Shown piece after piece: positions 11,220-20,947 of a stretch of 64,000 nucleotides of DNA (position 1 is its first letter; the number at the start of each line of letters is the position of its first letter). The notes beneath the pieces were generated by a model, which saw only the letters and a list, made by a program, of their open reading frames with translations, was not told where the DNA came from and did not search any database. The DNA comes from JAKOUY01 sp037045185 (GTDB taxonomy: Bacteria > Actinomycetota > Acidimicrobiia > Acidimicrobiales > Ilumatobacteraceae), in NCBI GenBank assembly GCA_037045185.1, contig JBAOHQ010000014.1, forward strand, positions 186,001-250,000, given 5' to 3'. Position numbers and translations under genes: made by a program.

Positions 11220-11525
11220 TCAAAGGCGAGCGTCTGGGTGGGAGGCACGCCTGGTTCGTCCGGCCGACCAAGCGAGTAGTCCAGCGACCACGAGCCCGGC
11301 AACGTTGGCGAGCGCCGCGAGCACGACGAGACCGTACCCCACGCCGAACTCGGCGATCGCAAGGCCGAGCGTCACGGCGAAGGCGGCGTATCCGGCGACT
11401 CGGAAGATGTGGCTTCGGACGCCGGTCGGTTCACGGTCGAACACGGCGCGATGGTGCGGCCCCTTGGCCAATGCGGTTCCCGCAAAGCCGGCCACACACA
11501 GGATGAAGGCAGCGATGCCGCTCAC
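11220..11525 (-). CDS. DUF3325-like small membrane protein
   Basis: 101 residues, GTG start, overlapping the stop of the PepSY gene as GTGA, so translation is probably coupled. Three hydrophobic segments (about 4-20, 44-62 and 66-86) separated by KGPHHRAVF and RSH match the DUF3325 family. That family accompanies PepSY-TM proteins in iron/siderophore-linked operons; its function is unknown. Here it survives behind a PepSY partner that has lost its 5' half, so it may no longer be expressed from its native promoter. Confidence 0.6.
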   Translation of the reverse strand: MSGIAAFILCVAGFAGTALAKGPHHRAVFDREPTGVRSHIFRVAGYAAFAVTLGLAIAEFGVGYGLVVLAALANVAGLVVAGLLAWSAGRTRRASHPDARL

Positions 11526-12412
11526 GAGCCGACGCCTGAGAGTCCGCGAGACACGATCGACTCCGATTGATCGTCGTCCGCGTGCCGCGGGGAACGGATC
11601 CCCATCCGCCACACGGCGGCGCCCGCTACCACCCCGACCGCGAACAACGTCAGGTCGACGGCGGCGAGACCCCAGTCGCGTCGGGACGCTCCGCCGAACA
11701 GCGTGGTGCCGATGTGGAGATCGGACGTCAACGCATTCACCAACGGTACGAACCCCGACACGACTGCCAACGCAATGAGCTGCTCCCGATATCCGGCGCG
11801 GGTTGGTCGCAGTGAGGCGTGGAGGAAGGTGAGGCCCCACACGACGAAGAGAACATCGATCTCCCATCGCGGGGCGTCGTCCACGATGTGTGGCAGGAGC
11901 CGGTTGGCCCAGAAGTATGCGGCGACGGCGATGAGCAGACCGACCACTACAGCAACGGTCGAGCGCTCCACGACCACGAGACCGAAGCCAGCCTTCCCAT
12001 CCTGGCGTTGGGCTCGTTCGCGACGCCGCACGCTCCACAGGATCATCCCGGTGGCGATCATCGCCGATCCGGCCGCCCCTGCGAGCAGGTACGCCCAGCG
12101 GAGGAGCGGTCCGGCGAACCCACCAGTGTGCAATGAGATCAGCGACTGCTGGGTACGGCTGGCGAGGTCGTCGTAGTGCTGGGTCTCGTACTCACCGATG
12201 ACCTCGCCCGTGGTTCCGTTGAAGACGATGCCACCGATCTCGCCCAGGTCGTCGAGCGTCTCGACCGTGACGAGCGATGCCGCATCACCGCGGTTGTAGA
12301 TCGTGACGTACATCACCGGCCCGTCCGTGCGCAGGCGTTCGGTGGCCTCGATCATCGGCTCGATCGGTGCTAGGTCAGGCGGCGGGTGCGCATCGCCGTG
12401 GAGAGTAGGCGG
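11522..12412 (-). pseudogene. PepSY-associated membrane protein, 5'-truncated
   Basis: About 297 codons remain. They encode the second PepSY domain (DLAPIEPMIEATERL, then TYNRG-type strands and GGIVFNGTTGEVIGEYE), the LHTGGFAGPLLRWAYLLAG helix that follows it in the family, and further helices. Full-length PepSY-TM proteins have one more PepSY domain and two or three helices before this point; here the frame runs straight into the stop codon of the upstream ThDP enzyme gene (12415). No start codon lies near the break; the first ATG in frame is at 12355, inside the PepSY domain. Composition changes at the same place. I read it as a remnant cut by rearrangement, or as the edge of an assembly join. 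Confidence 0.7.
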
Positions 12413-12414
12413 GC

Positions 12415-14034
12415 CTAGCCGAGGTCGGACGTGCGCGGGTACACGTCGGCAGGATCCGTACGCACGTTGACCAGATATGGCACGCCACTGGCGAAGGCCC
12501 GTTCGAGCGCCGGACCGATGCCGGCGGGGCTCGTGACGGTCTCCCCGGCGCCGCCCAGGGCGGTGACCACCTGGTCGTAGCGGCAGTCGGCCTGCAGGTC
12601 GCAGGCCATGTCCCAGCCGTAGATGGCCTGCATCGGGTGCTTCTCCAGACCCCACATCCCGTTGTTGCCCACCACCATCACCACCGGCAGGCGGTGACGC
12701 ACCATGGTGTCCACGTCCATCAGGCTGAATCCGGCAGCGCCGTCGCCGAGGAGCAACACGATCTGGCTGGACGGGCGTACCGTCCGGGCCGCGATGGCGT
12801 ACCCCGGGCCGTTGCCGAGGCACCCGTACGGACCGGTGTCCAGCCAGCAGCCCGGCTGGAAGACCTCGACGAACTTGCCGGCGTAGGAGGCGAAGTCCCC
12901 ACCGTCGCAGATGACCACGGCGTCGCGCTCCAGGCGGCGGGCCAGTTCGCCGTAGATCCGTGACGGCTTGATCGGATCGGTGTCGGCGCTCAGCAGGTCC
13001 TGATCGGCGGCGGCCCGGCGGGTCTCGGCCTGGCGCAGCTCGTCGACCCACTCGGACCGCGACGCTCCAGGCCCGGCGGCCAGCGCGGCCAGCGTGGTCC
13101 GGATGTCGCCCACCACGGTCGCCACGCTGACGTGCCGGGCTCGCTGGGACTCGGCGTCCACCACGTGGGCCACGGTGGCCTGACCGAACGAGCCGAACCC
13201 CAGGCGGAAGTCCAGCGGTGTGCCGATCACCACCACCAGGTCGGCGCGCTGCTTGAGCACGCCCCTGGTGCGCAGGAAAGCCAGGCGGTGATCGGCAGGG
13301 AGCAGCCCGCGGCCGAGACCGTTGAAGAAGCACGGCACGTCGAGGTGCTCGGCCGCGGCGCGAACCTCGTCCCAGGCGCCTGCCCAGTAGGCGTCACTGC
13401 CCACCAGCAACGCCGGCCGCCACGCGGCGCGCAGCAGCGCCACCACTTCGGCGATGGTGGCGGGATCCGGCGGATCCGCCGCTGCCGTCGAGGCGTCGAC
13501 CACCGGCAACTGCCCCGACGATGGGCCGAACACGTCGAGGGGGAAGTCCAAGAAGGTCGGGCCGCGGTGCGGGGCGCACGCCGTGCGTGCTGCGGCGTGG
13601 ACCATGGCTGCGGCCTGCGAGGAATCGAACACGGTGGCGGCCGACTTGGTGATGCTGGCCATGACCGGCACGTGATCCATCTCCTGCAGGGACCCGGATC
13701 CCCAGCGGAACTGCCCGGCGCGCCCGCCCAGCACGACGAGCGGCGACCCGTTGAACCAGGCGCTGGTCACCGCCGAGACACCGTTGGTGATCCCCGGGCC
13801 GGCGGTGAGCGCGGCAAGCCCGGGCCGCCGGGTGAGCTTGGCGTAGCCCTCGGCGGCGAAGGTGGCGGTCTGCTCGTGGCGGGTGTCGACCACACGCATG
13901 CCCTGGTCCCGTGCTGCCTCGTACAGCGGCCAGATGTGCCCGCCGTTCAGCGTGAACATCGTGTCGGTGCCGAACGCCAGCATGGCCGCGACGGCCTGCT
14001 GACCGGCGTGTCCCTCGATCGGTGTGCTCCCCAT
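12415..14034 (-). CDS. Acetolactate synthase-like ThDP-dependent enzyme
   Basis: 539 residues with the three domains of the IlvB/POX family. The ThDP-activating Glu is E54 (DTRHEQTATFAAEGYA), the central domain has the FAD/ADP-type VVVIGTPLDFRLGFG, and the C-terminal ThDP-Mg motif is GDGAAGFSLMDVDT..NNGMWG near residue 430. The end, TDPADVYPRTSDLG, is the complete family C-terminus. These enzymes decarboxylate 2-oxo acids and carboligate; there is no IlvN small subunit nearby, so a catabolic role (oxalyl-CoA or 2-oxo-acid lyase type) is as likely as valine synthesis. It is divergent from dxs, another ThDP enzyme, with 88 bp between. Confidence 0.8.
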   Translation of the reverse strand: MGSTPIEGHAGQQAVAAMLAFGTDTMFTLNGGHIWPLYEAARDQGMRVVDTRHEQTATFAAEGYAKLTRRPGLAALTAGPGITNGVSAVTSAWFNGSPLVVLGGRAGQFRWGSGSLQEMDHVPVMASITKSAATVFDSSQAAAMVHAAARTACAPHRGPTFLDFPLDVFGPSSGQLPVVDASTAAADPPDPATIAEVVALLRAAWRPALLVGSDAYWAGAWDEVRAAAEHLDVPCFFNGLGRGLLPADHRLAFLRTRGVLKQRADLVVVIGTPLDFRLGFGSFGQATVAHVVDAESQRARHVSVATVVGDIRTTLAALAAGPGASRSEWVDELRQAETRRAAADQDLLSADTDPIKPSRIYGELARRLERDAVVICDGGDFASYAGKFVEVFQPGCWLDTGPYGCLGNGPGYAIAARTVRPSSQIVLLLGDGAAGFSLMDVDTMVRHRLPVVMVVGNNGMWGLEKHPMQAIYGWDMACDLQADCRYDQVVTALGGAGETVTSPAGIGPALERAFASGVPYLVNVRTDPADVYPRTSDLG

Positions 14035-14107
14035 CGGCTCAGTCAAGCGGTTCCTGGGGACGTCAGCAAACCGCGGCGTGCGAGCCAACCTGGCAGCGCA
14101 CCGGCAG

Positions 14108-14113
14108 TATCGT
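14108..14113 (+). promoter_or_regulatory. -10 hexamer TATCGT, dxs
   Basis: TATCGT is 9 nt before the dxs ATG in the 88-bp region shared with the divergent ThDP enzyme gene. There is no ribosome site between. Confidence 0.4.
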
Positions 14114-14122
14114 GAAGCCGCC

Positions 14123-16061
14123 ATGGATCTCTCGCGAATCCGCCAGCCCGCCGACTTGCGCACGCTCAGCACCTCCGAACTCGGCGAGTTGGCCGGCGAG
14201 ATCCGCGACTTCATCGTCCGTGCCGTCGCCGAGACGGGCGGGCACCTCGGCAGCAATCTCGGCGCCGTGGAGCTCACCCTGGCGCTGCACCGGGTCTTCG
14301 ACTCCCCCACCGACGCGATCCTGTGGGACACCGGGCACCAGGCCTACGTGCACAAGATCGTCACCGGTCGCCAGACCGGCTTTGAGCGGCTCCGCCAGGC
14401 CGGCGGGTTGAGCGGCTATCCCAGCCGGGAGGAGAGCCCGCACGACTTCATCGAGAACAGCCACGCGTCCACGGTGCTGTCGTACGCCTACGGCATGTCG
14501 GTTGCCCGCGGGGCGGGAACCGACCACCACCGCCACATCGTCGCGGTGATCGGCGACGGGTCACTGACCGGCGGGATGGCCTACGAGGCGCTGAACAACA
14601 TCGGACACTCCCGCCAGCCGCGTCATCATCGTCCTCAACGACAACGGGCGCAGCTACGCGCCGACGATCTCCAACCTGGTGGCGGGGCCGGTGGGCGTCG
14701 ATTCGGACATGGCCGATCATCCGAGCCTGCCGCAACGGATCACCACCCGCCTGTCACAGAGCCTGACGTCCATCCGCCAGAACCCGGTGTACGTGCGCCG
14801 CCAGCGCAAGCTGGAGCACTTCATCCATGATCTGCCCTACGTCGGCCCGCAAGCCGAAAAGGGCGTCGAAGCCATCAAGGCTGCGGTGCGTGAGTTCCTC
14901 CAGCCGCCATCGTTCTTCGAGGCGCTCGGCGTCCGCTACATCGGGCCGGTCGACGGCCACGACATCGCCGAGATGGAACGCACGTTCCGCAATGCGATCG
15001 AGCTCAGCGCCGAGGGGCCGATCATCATCCACACGGTCACCCAGAAGGGCCGCGGCTACAGCCCTGCCGAGGACGACGACGAGAAGCACCTCCACGACGC
15101 CCCCGTGTTCGACCCGACGATCGGCCCGCCCAAGGCGGTGCCGACGGGGTACACCCAGGCCTTTGCCGAGGCGGTCATCAAGGAGGCCGAAGCGGATCAG
15201 CGCGTCGTTGCGCTCACCGCGGCCATGCCGGGGCCCACCGGGCTGATCCCGTTCCAGACCCGCTTCCCCGACCGGTTCTTCGACGTGGGCATCGCCGAGC
15301 AGCACGCCGTCACCGGCGCCGCCGGCATGGCCCTCGGCGGCCTGCGCCCGGTGGTGGCCATCTACAGCACGTTCCTGAACCGGGCCTGGGACCAGATCGT
15401 CTACGACGTCGCCCTGCACCGCCTGGCGGTGGTGTTCTGCATCGACCGCGCCGGGATCACCGGTGACAACGGCCCCAGCCACCACGGGGTGTACGACCTG
15501 GCGCTGCTGTCGAAGGTGCCGGGGATGCGCGTGCTGGCCCCGTCCAGCGCCCAGGAGCTCCACGTCATGTTGCACGACGCGCTGTCGCTGGCCGACGAGG
15601 GTCCGGTGGCCATCCGCTACCCGAACGGCGCAGCCCGCCAGGTGGGCGAGTTGGAGGTCGGCACGGGTCTGGCGGCCAACCGGCTGCGCAGCGGGGACAC
15701 CAGCGCGTGCATCCTGGCCGTCGGACGGCTGGTGGGCGCGGCGCTGAAAGCCGCCGACCAGCTTGCCGAGCGCGGTGTCGCCGCAACCGTGTGGGACGTG
15801 CGCAGTTGCGCGCCGCTCGACGCTGCGATGCTGGACGACGCCGCCGCACACCGCGTCGTGGTCACCTGCGAAGACGGTGTCCGTGACGGCGGGATCGGCA
15901 TGGCGATGTTCGGCGAGATCGCCCGGCGCGACGAGTCGACCAGGGTGGAGGTGCTCGGGCTGCCCACCCGGTTCATCTCCCAGGGCAAGCCGGACCAGAT
16001 CCTGGCGGCCTGCGGCCTGGACGCCGCCGGCATCGCCGCCGCGGTGCTCGGACAGCTCTGA
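14123..16061 (+). CDS. dxs: 1-deoxy-D-xylulose-5-phosphate synthase, one frame break
   Basis: First enzyme of the MEP isoprenoid pathway: condenses pyruvate and glyceraldehyde 3-phosphate using ThDP. About 646 residues, normal length. N-terminal hallmarks are GGHLGSNLGAVELTLALH and WDTGHQAYVHK; the ThDP motif is GDGSLTGGMAYEALNN. Near nt 14620 the frame changes within HSRQP/RVIIVLNDNGRSYAP, directly after the ThDP motif. The rest is intact, including YIGPVDGHD, the transketolase Glu in DVGIAEQHAVT, and GDNGPSHHGVYD. As dxs is normally essential, a sequencing indel is more likely than inactivation. The stop overlaps the IMPase start (TGATG), so the two are coupled. Confidence 0.9.
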
Positions 16062-16834
16062 TGGATCTCGCCGCCGATCTCGAGTTGGCGTTGCGCGCCG
16101 CCGATCTGGCCGACTCGATCACCCTGGCCCACTACCGCCATCGCAGCTTCAACGTGGACTGGAAGGCCAACCGCACCGAGGTCACAGAGGCCGACCGTGA
16201 GTCCGAGGCCGCCATCAGCCGCCTGGTGCTCACGGAGCGGGTGGGGCACGGCTTGTTCGGGGAGGAGCACGGCCTGGTGGGCGACGCCCAGTCGCCGTGG
16301 CAGTGGGTCATCGACCCCATCGACGGGACCTCCAACTTCGTGCGCGGCATCCCGGTGTGGGCCAGCCTGATCGCCCTCACCCACGTCGACCGCGGGCCCG
16401 TCGTCGGCGTGGTGTCGGCGCCGGCGATGGGTCTGCGCTGGTGGGCCGCCGCCGGGCTGGGGGCCTTCGCCGACGGGCGGCCGTGCCGGGTCAGCGAGGT
16501 GTCCGCCATCGGCGAGGCCCAGGTGTCGGTCACCTTCTCCCCCGGCTGGGACGAACTCGGGCTCACCGGCGAGTTGGTGCAGTTGCAACAACGCGCCTAC
16601 CGGGCCCGCGGGTTCGGTGACTTCTGGCAGCACATGCTCGTCGCCGAGGGCGCCGTCGACCTGGCCGTCGACGCCGTCGGGGTCGCCGCCTACGACCTGG
16701 CCGCCGTGATGGTGATCGTCGAGCAGGCGGGTGGCACCTTCACCGACCGCCACGGCGCGCGCACCTACACGAGCGACACCGCGATCAGCAGCAACGGCAA
16801 GCTCCACGGCGAGGTCGGCCCCCTGGCAGGATGA
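16061..16834 (+). CDS. Inositol monophosphatase-family phosphatase (HisN-like)
   Basis: 257 residues, Mg-dependent lithium-sensitive phosphatase family. Metal-binding motifs are EEHG near 67-70, DPIDGTSNFVRG near 85-96, and AYDLAAVMVIVEQAGG in place of the usual WD near 205. Family members dephosphorylate histidinol phosphate (HisN) or inositol phosphates; the length and DPIDGT.NF.RG fit either. It starts on the dxs stop and ends overlapping the next start (ATGA), so it sits in a dxs-IMPase-deacylase operon. Choosing between HisN and a SuhB-like role needs phylogeny. Confidence 0.8.
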   Translation: MDLAADLELALRAADLADSITLAHYRHRSFNVDWKANRTEVTEADRESEAAISRLVLTERVGHGLFGEEHGLVGDAQSPWQWVIDPIDGTSNFVRGIPVWASLIALTHVDRGPVVGVVSAPAMGLRWWAAAGLGAFADGRPCRVSEVSAIGEAQVSVTFSPGWDELGLTGELVQLQQRAYRARGFGDFWQHMLVAEGAVDLAVDAVGVAAYDLAAVMVIVEQAGGTFTDRHGARTYTSDTAISSNGKLHGEVGPLAG

Positions 16835-18564
16835 CGTCCGTGGCAGACCTGGTGATCCGCGGCGGGCTGGTGGTGGACGGCAGTGGCGGGCCGGCGCGCC
16901 ATGGTGACGTGGTGGTCGACGACGGTCTCGTCGTGGAGGTCACCGCGCCGGGGCAGGCCGGCCGAGGTGCCGAGACCCTCGACGCCGACGGACTGCTGGT
17001 CACGCCGGGGTTCGTCGACGTGCACACCCACTACGACGCCCAGGCCACCTGGGATCCGTGGATGACGCCGTCGTCGTGGCACGGCGTCACCACCGCGGTC
17101 ATGGGCAACTGCGGCGTCGGTTTCGCCCCGGCCGCGCCCGATCGTCACGAGTGGCTGATCGCCCTGATGGAGGGCGTGGAGGACATCCCCGGGTCGGCGA
17201 TGACGGAGGGGTTGCGGTGGGGGTGGGAGACCTATCCCCAGTACCTCGACGCGTTGGCAGGGACGCCGCGGGTCATGGACCTCGGCTCGCAGATCGGCCA
17301 CGGACCCTTGCGGGCCTACGTGATGGGCGAGCGCGGCGCACGCAACGAGCCGGCCACCGCCGACGACATCCACCAGATGGGTGACTTGGTGGAGGAGGCC
17401 CTCGCCGCCGGCGCCTTCGGCTTCACCACCAGCAGAACGCCCATCCACCGCTCACACGACGGCGATCTGGTGCCTGGCACCAACGCCGCCGAGGACGAAC
17501 TCCTGGGCATCGCCAACGCCATCAGGCGTCATGGGCGTGGCGTGTTCCAGTTCGCCCCCGACCATGCCCACGTCCCGGTGGTCGAGTTCCCGTGGATGCG
17601 CCGGGTGGCCGCCATCACCGGCCAGCCGGTGTGCGTCAACGTCAACCAGCCTGACAGCGCTCCTGACGTGTGGCGTGAGGTGCTGGCTCTGCTCGACCAG
17701 GCTCACGCCGACGGGTTGCCGATCTACGCCCAGGTCGCCGGGCGGTCCATCGGCATCCTTTACAGCCTGCAGGGAAGCGTCCACCCGCTGATGTTCCACC
17801 CGGCCTATGCCGAGGTCGCCGCCCTGAGCCACGAGGAACGATTGGTGGCGCTGGCCGAGCCCGAGCGGCGGCGGCGGATCATCGAGGAGATCCCCGACGA
17901 TGGCGGGTTCTTCCACTCCGCGGTGGTGGACAAGCTTGGGCGGACCTGGACCGTCAGCGGCGCCGACATCGACTACGAGCCGCTTGCCGAGACCTCCGTG
18001 GCTGCGCTGGCCGAACGCCACGGCGTCCCACCGATGCAGCTGGTGCTCGAACAGCTCACCTCCGGCGGTGGCACCGGGATGCTCTACGCCCCGTTCTTCA
18101 ACTACTCCTACGGCGACCTGAGCATGACCTACGCAGCCACCCGCCACCCGCACACCCGCCTCGGGCTCAGCGACGCCGGAGCGCACTGCGGGGCGATCTG
18201 CGACGGCGGGATGCCCACGTTCATGCTGACGCACTGGGCGCGCGACCGCCGGCGCGGCCCGCGGCTGGCACTCGAGTTCGTCGTCCACCGCCAGACCGCC
18301 CAGACCGCGGCGCTGTACGGGTTGCACGATCGCGGGCTGATCGCACCGGGGATGCGCGCCGACGTGAACGTGATCGATCTCGACGGGCTGGGTTTCGACG
18401 TGCCGCGCATGGCCTTCGACCTCCCCGCCGGCGGTCGCCGCTTGGTGCAGCGCGGCCGCGGCTACGTGGCCACGTTCCTGGGTGGGGTGCGCACGGTGGA
18501 CCACGACGAGTTCACCGGCGCCTTGCCCGGGCGGCTGCTGCGCGCCGGCAGGCTCGTCAGCTGA
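16831..18564 (+). CDS. N-acyl-D-amino-acid deacylase-family amidohydrolase
   Basis: 577 residues, amidohydrolase superfamily (D-aminoacylase group). Beta-alpha barrel metal site begins with DVHTHYDAQATWDP near residues 63-76; GVTTAVMGNCGVGFAP is the family strand with the bridging Cys; HLDAG-like LSDAGAHCGAICDGGMPT carries the catalytic Asp. The C-terminus rebuilds the small beta domain (GMRADVNVIDLDGL). Known members hydrolyse N-acyl-D-amino acids to D-amino acid and fatty acid. The ATG overlaps the IMPase stop. The neighbouring crotonase, acyl-CoA ligase and second amidohydrolase suggest use of an acylated compound, but that is inference. Confidence 0.82.
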   Translation: MTSVADLVIRGGLVVDGSGGPARHGDVVVDDGLVVEVTAPGQAGRGAETLDADGLLVTPGFVDVHTHYDAQATWDPWMTPSSWHGVTTAVMGNCGVGFAPAAPDRHEWLIALMEGVEDIPGSAMTEGLRWGWETYPQYLDALAGTPRVMDLGSQIGHGPLRAYVMGERGARNEPATADDIHQMGDLVEEALAAGAFGFTTSRTPIHRSHDGDLVPGTNAAEDELLGIANAIRRHGRGVFQFAPDHAHVPVVEFPWMRRVAAITGQPVCVNVNQPDSAPDVWREVLALLDQAHADGLPIYAQVAGRSIGILYSLQGSVHPLMFHPAYAEVAALSHEERLVALAEPERRRRIIEEIPDDGGFFHSAVVDKLGRTWTVSGADIDYEPLAETSVAALAERHGVPPMQLVLEQLTSGGGTGMLYAPFFNYSYGDLSMTYAATRHPHTRLGLSDAGAHCGAICDGGMPTFMLTHWARDRRRGPRLALEFVVHRQTAQTAALYGLHDRGLIAPGMRADVNVIDLDGLGFDVPRMAFDLPAGGRRLVQRGRGYVATFLGGVRTVDHDEFTGALPGRLLRAGRLVS

Positions 18565-19522
18565 CCAGCCGGTCGACGAGCCCGACGGCCAAGGCGTCCT
18601 GGGCGTCGAGCACCTCGCCGGTGAGGGCCAGGCGCGCCGTCCACTGACGGCCGATCCGCTGCGGCAGGCTGACCGTGCCCCCTGCGCCCGGGATGAGCCC
18701 GAGCGACAGTTCGGGCAAGCCGATACGTACGTCGTGGTCGGCTTCGACGGTTGCGGCGAAGGCGGGCAGCTCGATGCCTGATCCCATGCACGCCCCGTGC
18801 AGGTGCGCCACCACACGGTCGGCCACGGCGGCGATGGCCCGGCCGGGACTTTGGCGCAGCCGAAGGACATGGGCGGTGGCCGGATCGGGGAAGGCGCCGA
18901 ACTCGTCGAGGTCGCCGCCGGCGCAGAAGTCCGGGCCGGCGCCGCGGAGGTGGACGGAGGTGATCGAGGCGTCGTGGCGCACCGTCGTGAAGGCCTCGAC
19001 GAGCGCGTCACGCATCTCGGTGTTCACCGCGTTGCGCACGCCCGGCCGCCGCAGCGTGACGGTGACCTCGTTGCCGTCACGGCCGACCGAGATCGCCGGC
19101 CCGCCGGGCGGACGACGGCGGGGGATCCGGCCGGCCAGCCAGCGGGCGAACTCCGGCCCGGCCTGCAGCGCCGAATAGGTGGCCGACTCGGCCACCAGTC
19201 CGGCGTGCAGATCACGGCCCTCGGCGCCGCGCAGCAGGGTGACCAACGAGGCGCAGGCCAGCGGGTGATGCTCGACGGTGGCCACCGCGGCATCGACCAG
19301 CGCTGATCCCGCCGGGAGCGCCAGATCGGACCACGCCGGCGGGTCCACGGCGACGTCGGCCAGGGCGACGACGACCACGGGGAGGGTGATCGGTTCGTCG
19401 AGCGCCTCACCGGTTGCCTCCACCGCGACGACGTCACGGCTGCCCGGCCGCGCCCACGCCGGGTCGGTCAGCCTGCGGTTGGCCAGCGCCAGGCCGGCGA
19501 GGTCGACGACGTGCAGGGCCAT
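18557..19522 (-). CDS. Enoyl-CoA hydratase/isomerase-family protein with N-terminal extension
   Basis: 321 residues. The crotonase fold occupies about 130-321, with oxyanion-hole segments RGAGPDFCAGGDLDEFG and CMGSGIELPAFA, then LGLIPGAGGTVSLPQRIG. The Glu usually required for hydration is not obvious (PGAGG follows LPELSLGLI, as in many acyl-CoA isomerases and unassigned members). The first 130 residues (MALHVVDLAGLALANRRL, HPLACASLVTLLRGAE) are an extra domain of unknown role. It overlaps the deacylase end by 8 bp tail to tail and diverges from the next amidohydrolase with only 21 bp between starts. Confidence 0.78.
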   Translation of the reverse strand: MALHVVDLAGLALANRRLTDPAWARPGSRDVVAVEATGEALDEPITLPVVVVALADVAVDPPAWSDLALPAGSALVDAAVATVEHHPLACASLVTLLRGAEGRDLHAGLVAESATYSALQAGPEFARWLAGRIPRRRPPGGPAISVGRDGNEVTVTLRRPGVRNAVNTEMRDALVEAFTTVRHDASITSVHLRGAGPDFCAGGDLDEFGAFPDPATAHVLRLRQSPGRAIAAVADRVVAHLHGACMGSGIELPAFAATVEADHDVRIGLPELSLGLIPGAGGTVSLPQRIGRQWTARLALTGEVLDAQDALAVGLVDRLVS

Positions 19523-19530
19523 GGTCGATG

Positions 19531-19536
19531 ACACTA
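19531..19536 (-). promoter_or_regulatory. -10 hexamer TAGTGT, crotonase gene
   Basis: Minus-strand TAGTGT ends 8 nt before the ATG at 19522. The plus-strand gene begins at 19544, so its promoter must overlap this site; TATGGA on the plus strand (19535-19540) shares the TA step but lacks the final T. Confidence 0.4.
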
Positions 19537-19543
19537 TGGAGCG

Positions 19544-20947
19544 GTGCACGACCTCGTGGTGCGGAACGTGCTCGTCCACGGGCGAGGCCTAGTCGACGTG
19601 GGTGTCCGCGGCGGCGTGATCGGCATGATCGAGCCGGTTGCCAGGACCCCAGGGCGGCGCCTCACCGGGCACTCGGTGGTGGACGGGGACGGGGCGCTGA
19701 TGGTCCCGGGCCTGCACGACCACCACATCCACCTGCTGGCGACCGCCGCCGCAGCGGCATCGGTGGACGTCGGGCCGGACGCCGTGGCGGATGCCGCCGC
19801 GCTGGGCGCGATGTTGCGCGGCGCGCCACGCCCCGACGGGTGGGTCCGGGCGATCGGGTACCACGAGACGACGGCCGGCGACCTGGACCGTGATGCGCTG
19901 GACCTGCTGGCCGGTGACCGACCCGTGCGCGTCCAGCACCGCAGCGGAGCGCGCTGGACCCTGAACTCGGCGGCCATTGCCGCCCTCGACCTGGACGACG
20001 CCGAGCACCACGGCCTGGAGCGTGACGGTGACCGGCTCACCGGGCGGATCCATCGCGGCGACGACTGGCTGCGGGCGCGCCTCGGTGGCGAGGTGCCCGA
20101 CCTCGGCGGGCTCGGTCGGGCGTTGATCGACTGGGGGGTCACCGGGGTCACCGACACCACGCCGTACCGCACCCGTGCCGACCTCGCCGCGCTGGCCCGT
20201 GCTGCCGGCGACGGGCGACTCCCCCTGCGTGTCACCGTGACCGGCGACCACCACCTGGCGCGAACAGAGATGCCGCAGCCGCTGCGCCGCGGGCCGGTGA
20301 AGGTCGTCATCGACGACGTCGACCTCCCCGCGCTGGACGCCGTGGTGGAGCAGTTCGGGATCGCCCACGGGGCGGGGCGGCCCGTTGCCGTCCACATCGT
20401 GACCCTGCCGGCGCTGCTGCTGGCCCTGGCCGCGTGGGACGACGCCGGCGCCTGGCCAGGTGATCGGATCGAGCACGGCGCGGTGATCCCACCCGACCAG
20501 TTCCCCCGCCTGGCGCATCACGGCCTGACCGTGGTCACCCAACCGGCCTTCGTCGCCGAGCGTGGCGACCGATACCTCACCGATGTGGACCCGCGTGACG
20601 TGGACCACCTGTACCCGTGCGCTGCGCTGGTCACGGCCGGGGTTCGCGTCGCCGCAGGCAGCGACGCCCCGTACGCCGCCGCCAACCCGTGGGAGGCGAT
20701 CCACGCCGCGATCGAGCGGCGCACCCGGCGTGGCGCGCTGGTTGGCGCCGGCGAGCGGCTGGATGCCCAGCGGGCACTGGCGCTGTTCCACGGCACGGCG
20801 GAGGACCCTGGCGGCCCGGCGCGCCGGGTGGCGCCCGGGGAACCGGCCGACCTGTGCCTGATTGAGCCGGAGTGGGCCGGGCGGGCGAACCCCGTCTACG
20901 GTGTCGTGCTCGCTGGCCAGTGGTACCCGGGGAGCAACCGTCGTTGA
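19544..20947 (+). CDS. Amidohydrolase family 3 (YtcJ-like) protein
   Basis: 467 residues, GTG start. Amidohydrolase superfamily: PGLHDHHIHLL near residues 54-64 supplies the HxH metal ligands; conserved VRAIGYHE and LDLL..DRPVRVQHRSGARWTLNSAA follow the YtcJ pattern; VAVHIVT and DRIEHG hold the next His residues; VAAGSDAPYAAANPWEAIHAA contains the catalytic Asp. The substrate is unknown; relatives hydrolyse N-formyl or cyclic amides. The stop overlaps the acyl-CoA ligase start if TTG at 20944 is used, giving a three-gene operon with the ligase and the 99-aa protein. Confidence 0.8.
   Translation: MHDLVVRNVLVHGRGLVDVGVRGGVIGMIEPVARTPGRRLTGHSVVDGDGALMVPGLHDHHIHLLATAAAAASVDVGPDAVADAAALGAMLRGAPRPDGWVRAIGYHETTAGDLDRDALDLLAGDRPVRVQHRSGARWTLNSAAIAALDLDDAEHHGLERDGDRLTGRIHRGDDWLRARLGGEVPDLGGLGRALIDWGVTGVTDTTPYRTRADLAALARAAGDGRLPLRVTVTGDHHLARTEMPQPLRRGPVKVVIDDVDLPALDAVVEQFGIAHGAGRPVAVHIVTLPALLLALAAWDDAGAWPGDRIEHGAVIPPDQFPRLAHHGLTVVTQPAFVAERGDRYLTDVDPRDVDHLYPCAALVTAGVRVAAGSDAPYAAANPWEAIHAAIERRTRRGALVGAGERLDAQRALALFHGTAEDPGGPARRVAPGEPADLCLIEPEWAGRANPVYGVVLAGQWYPGSNRR

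Noticed and set aside
14600..14640. Programmed ribosomal frameshifting in dxs and other broken genes
   Set aside because: No slippery heptamer with a downstream structure recurs; the breaks fall at arbitrary sites in unrelated genes, and one (1585) is a plain base loss.
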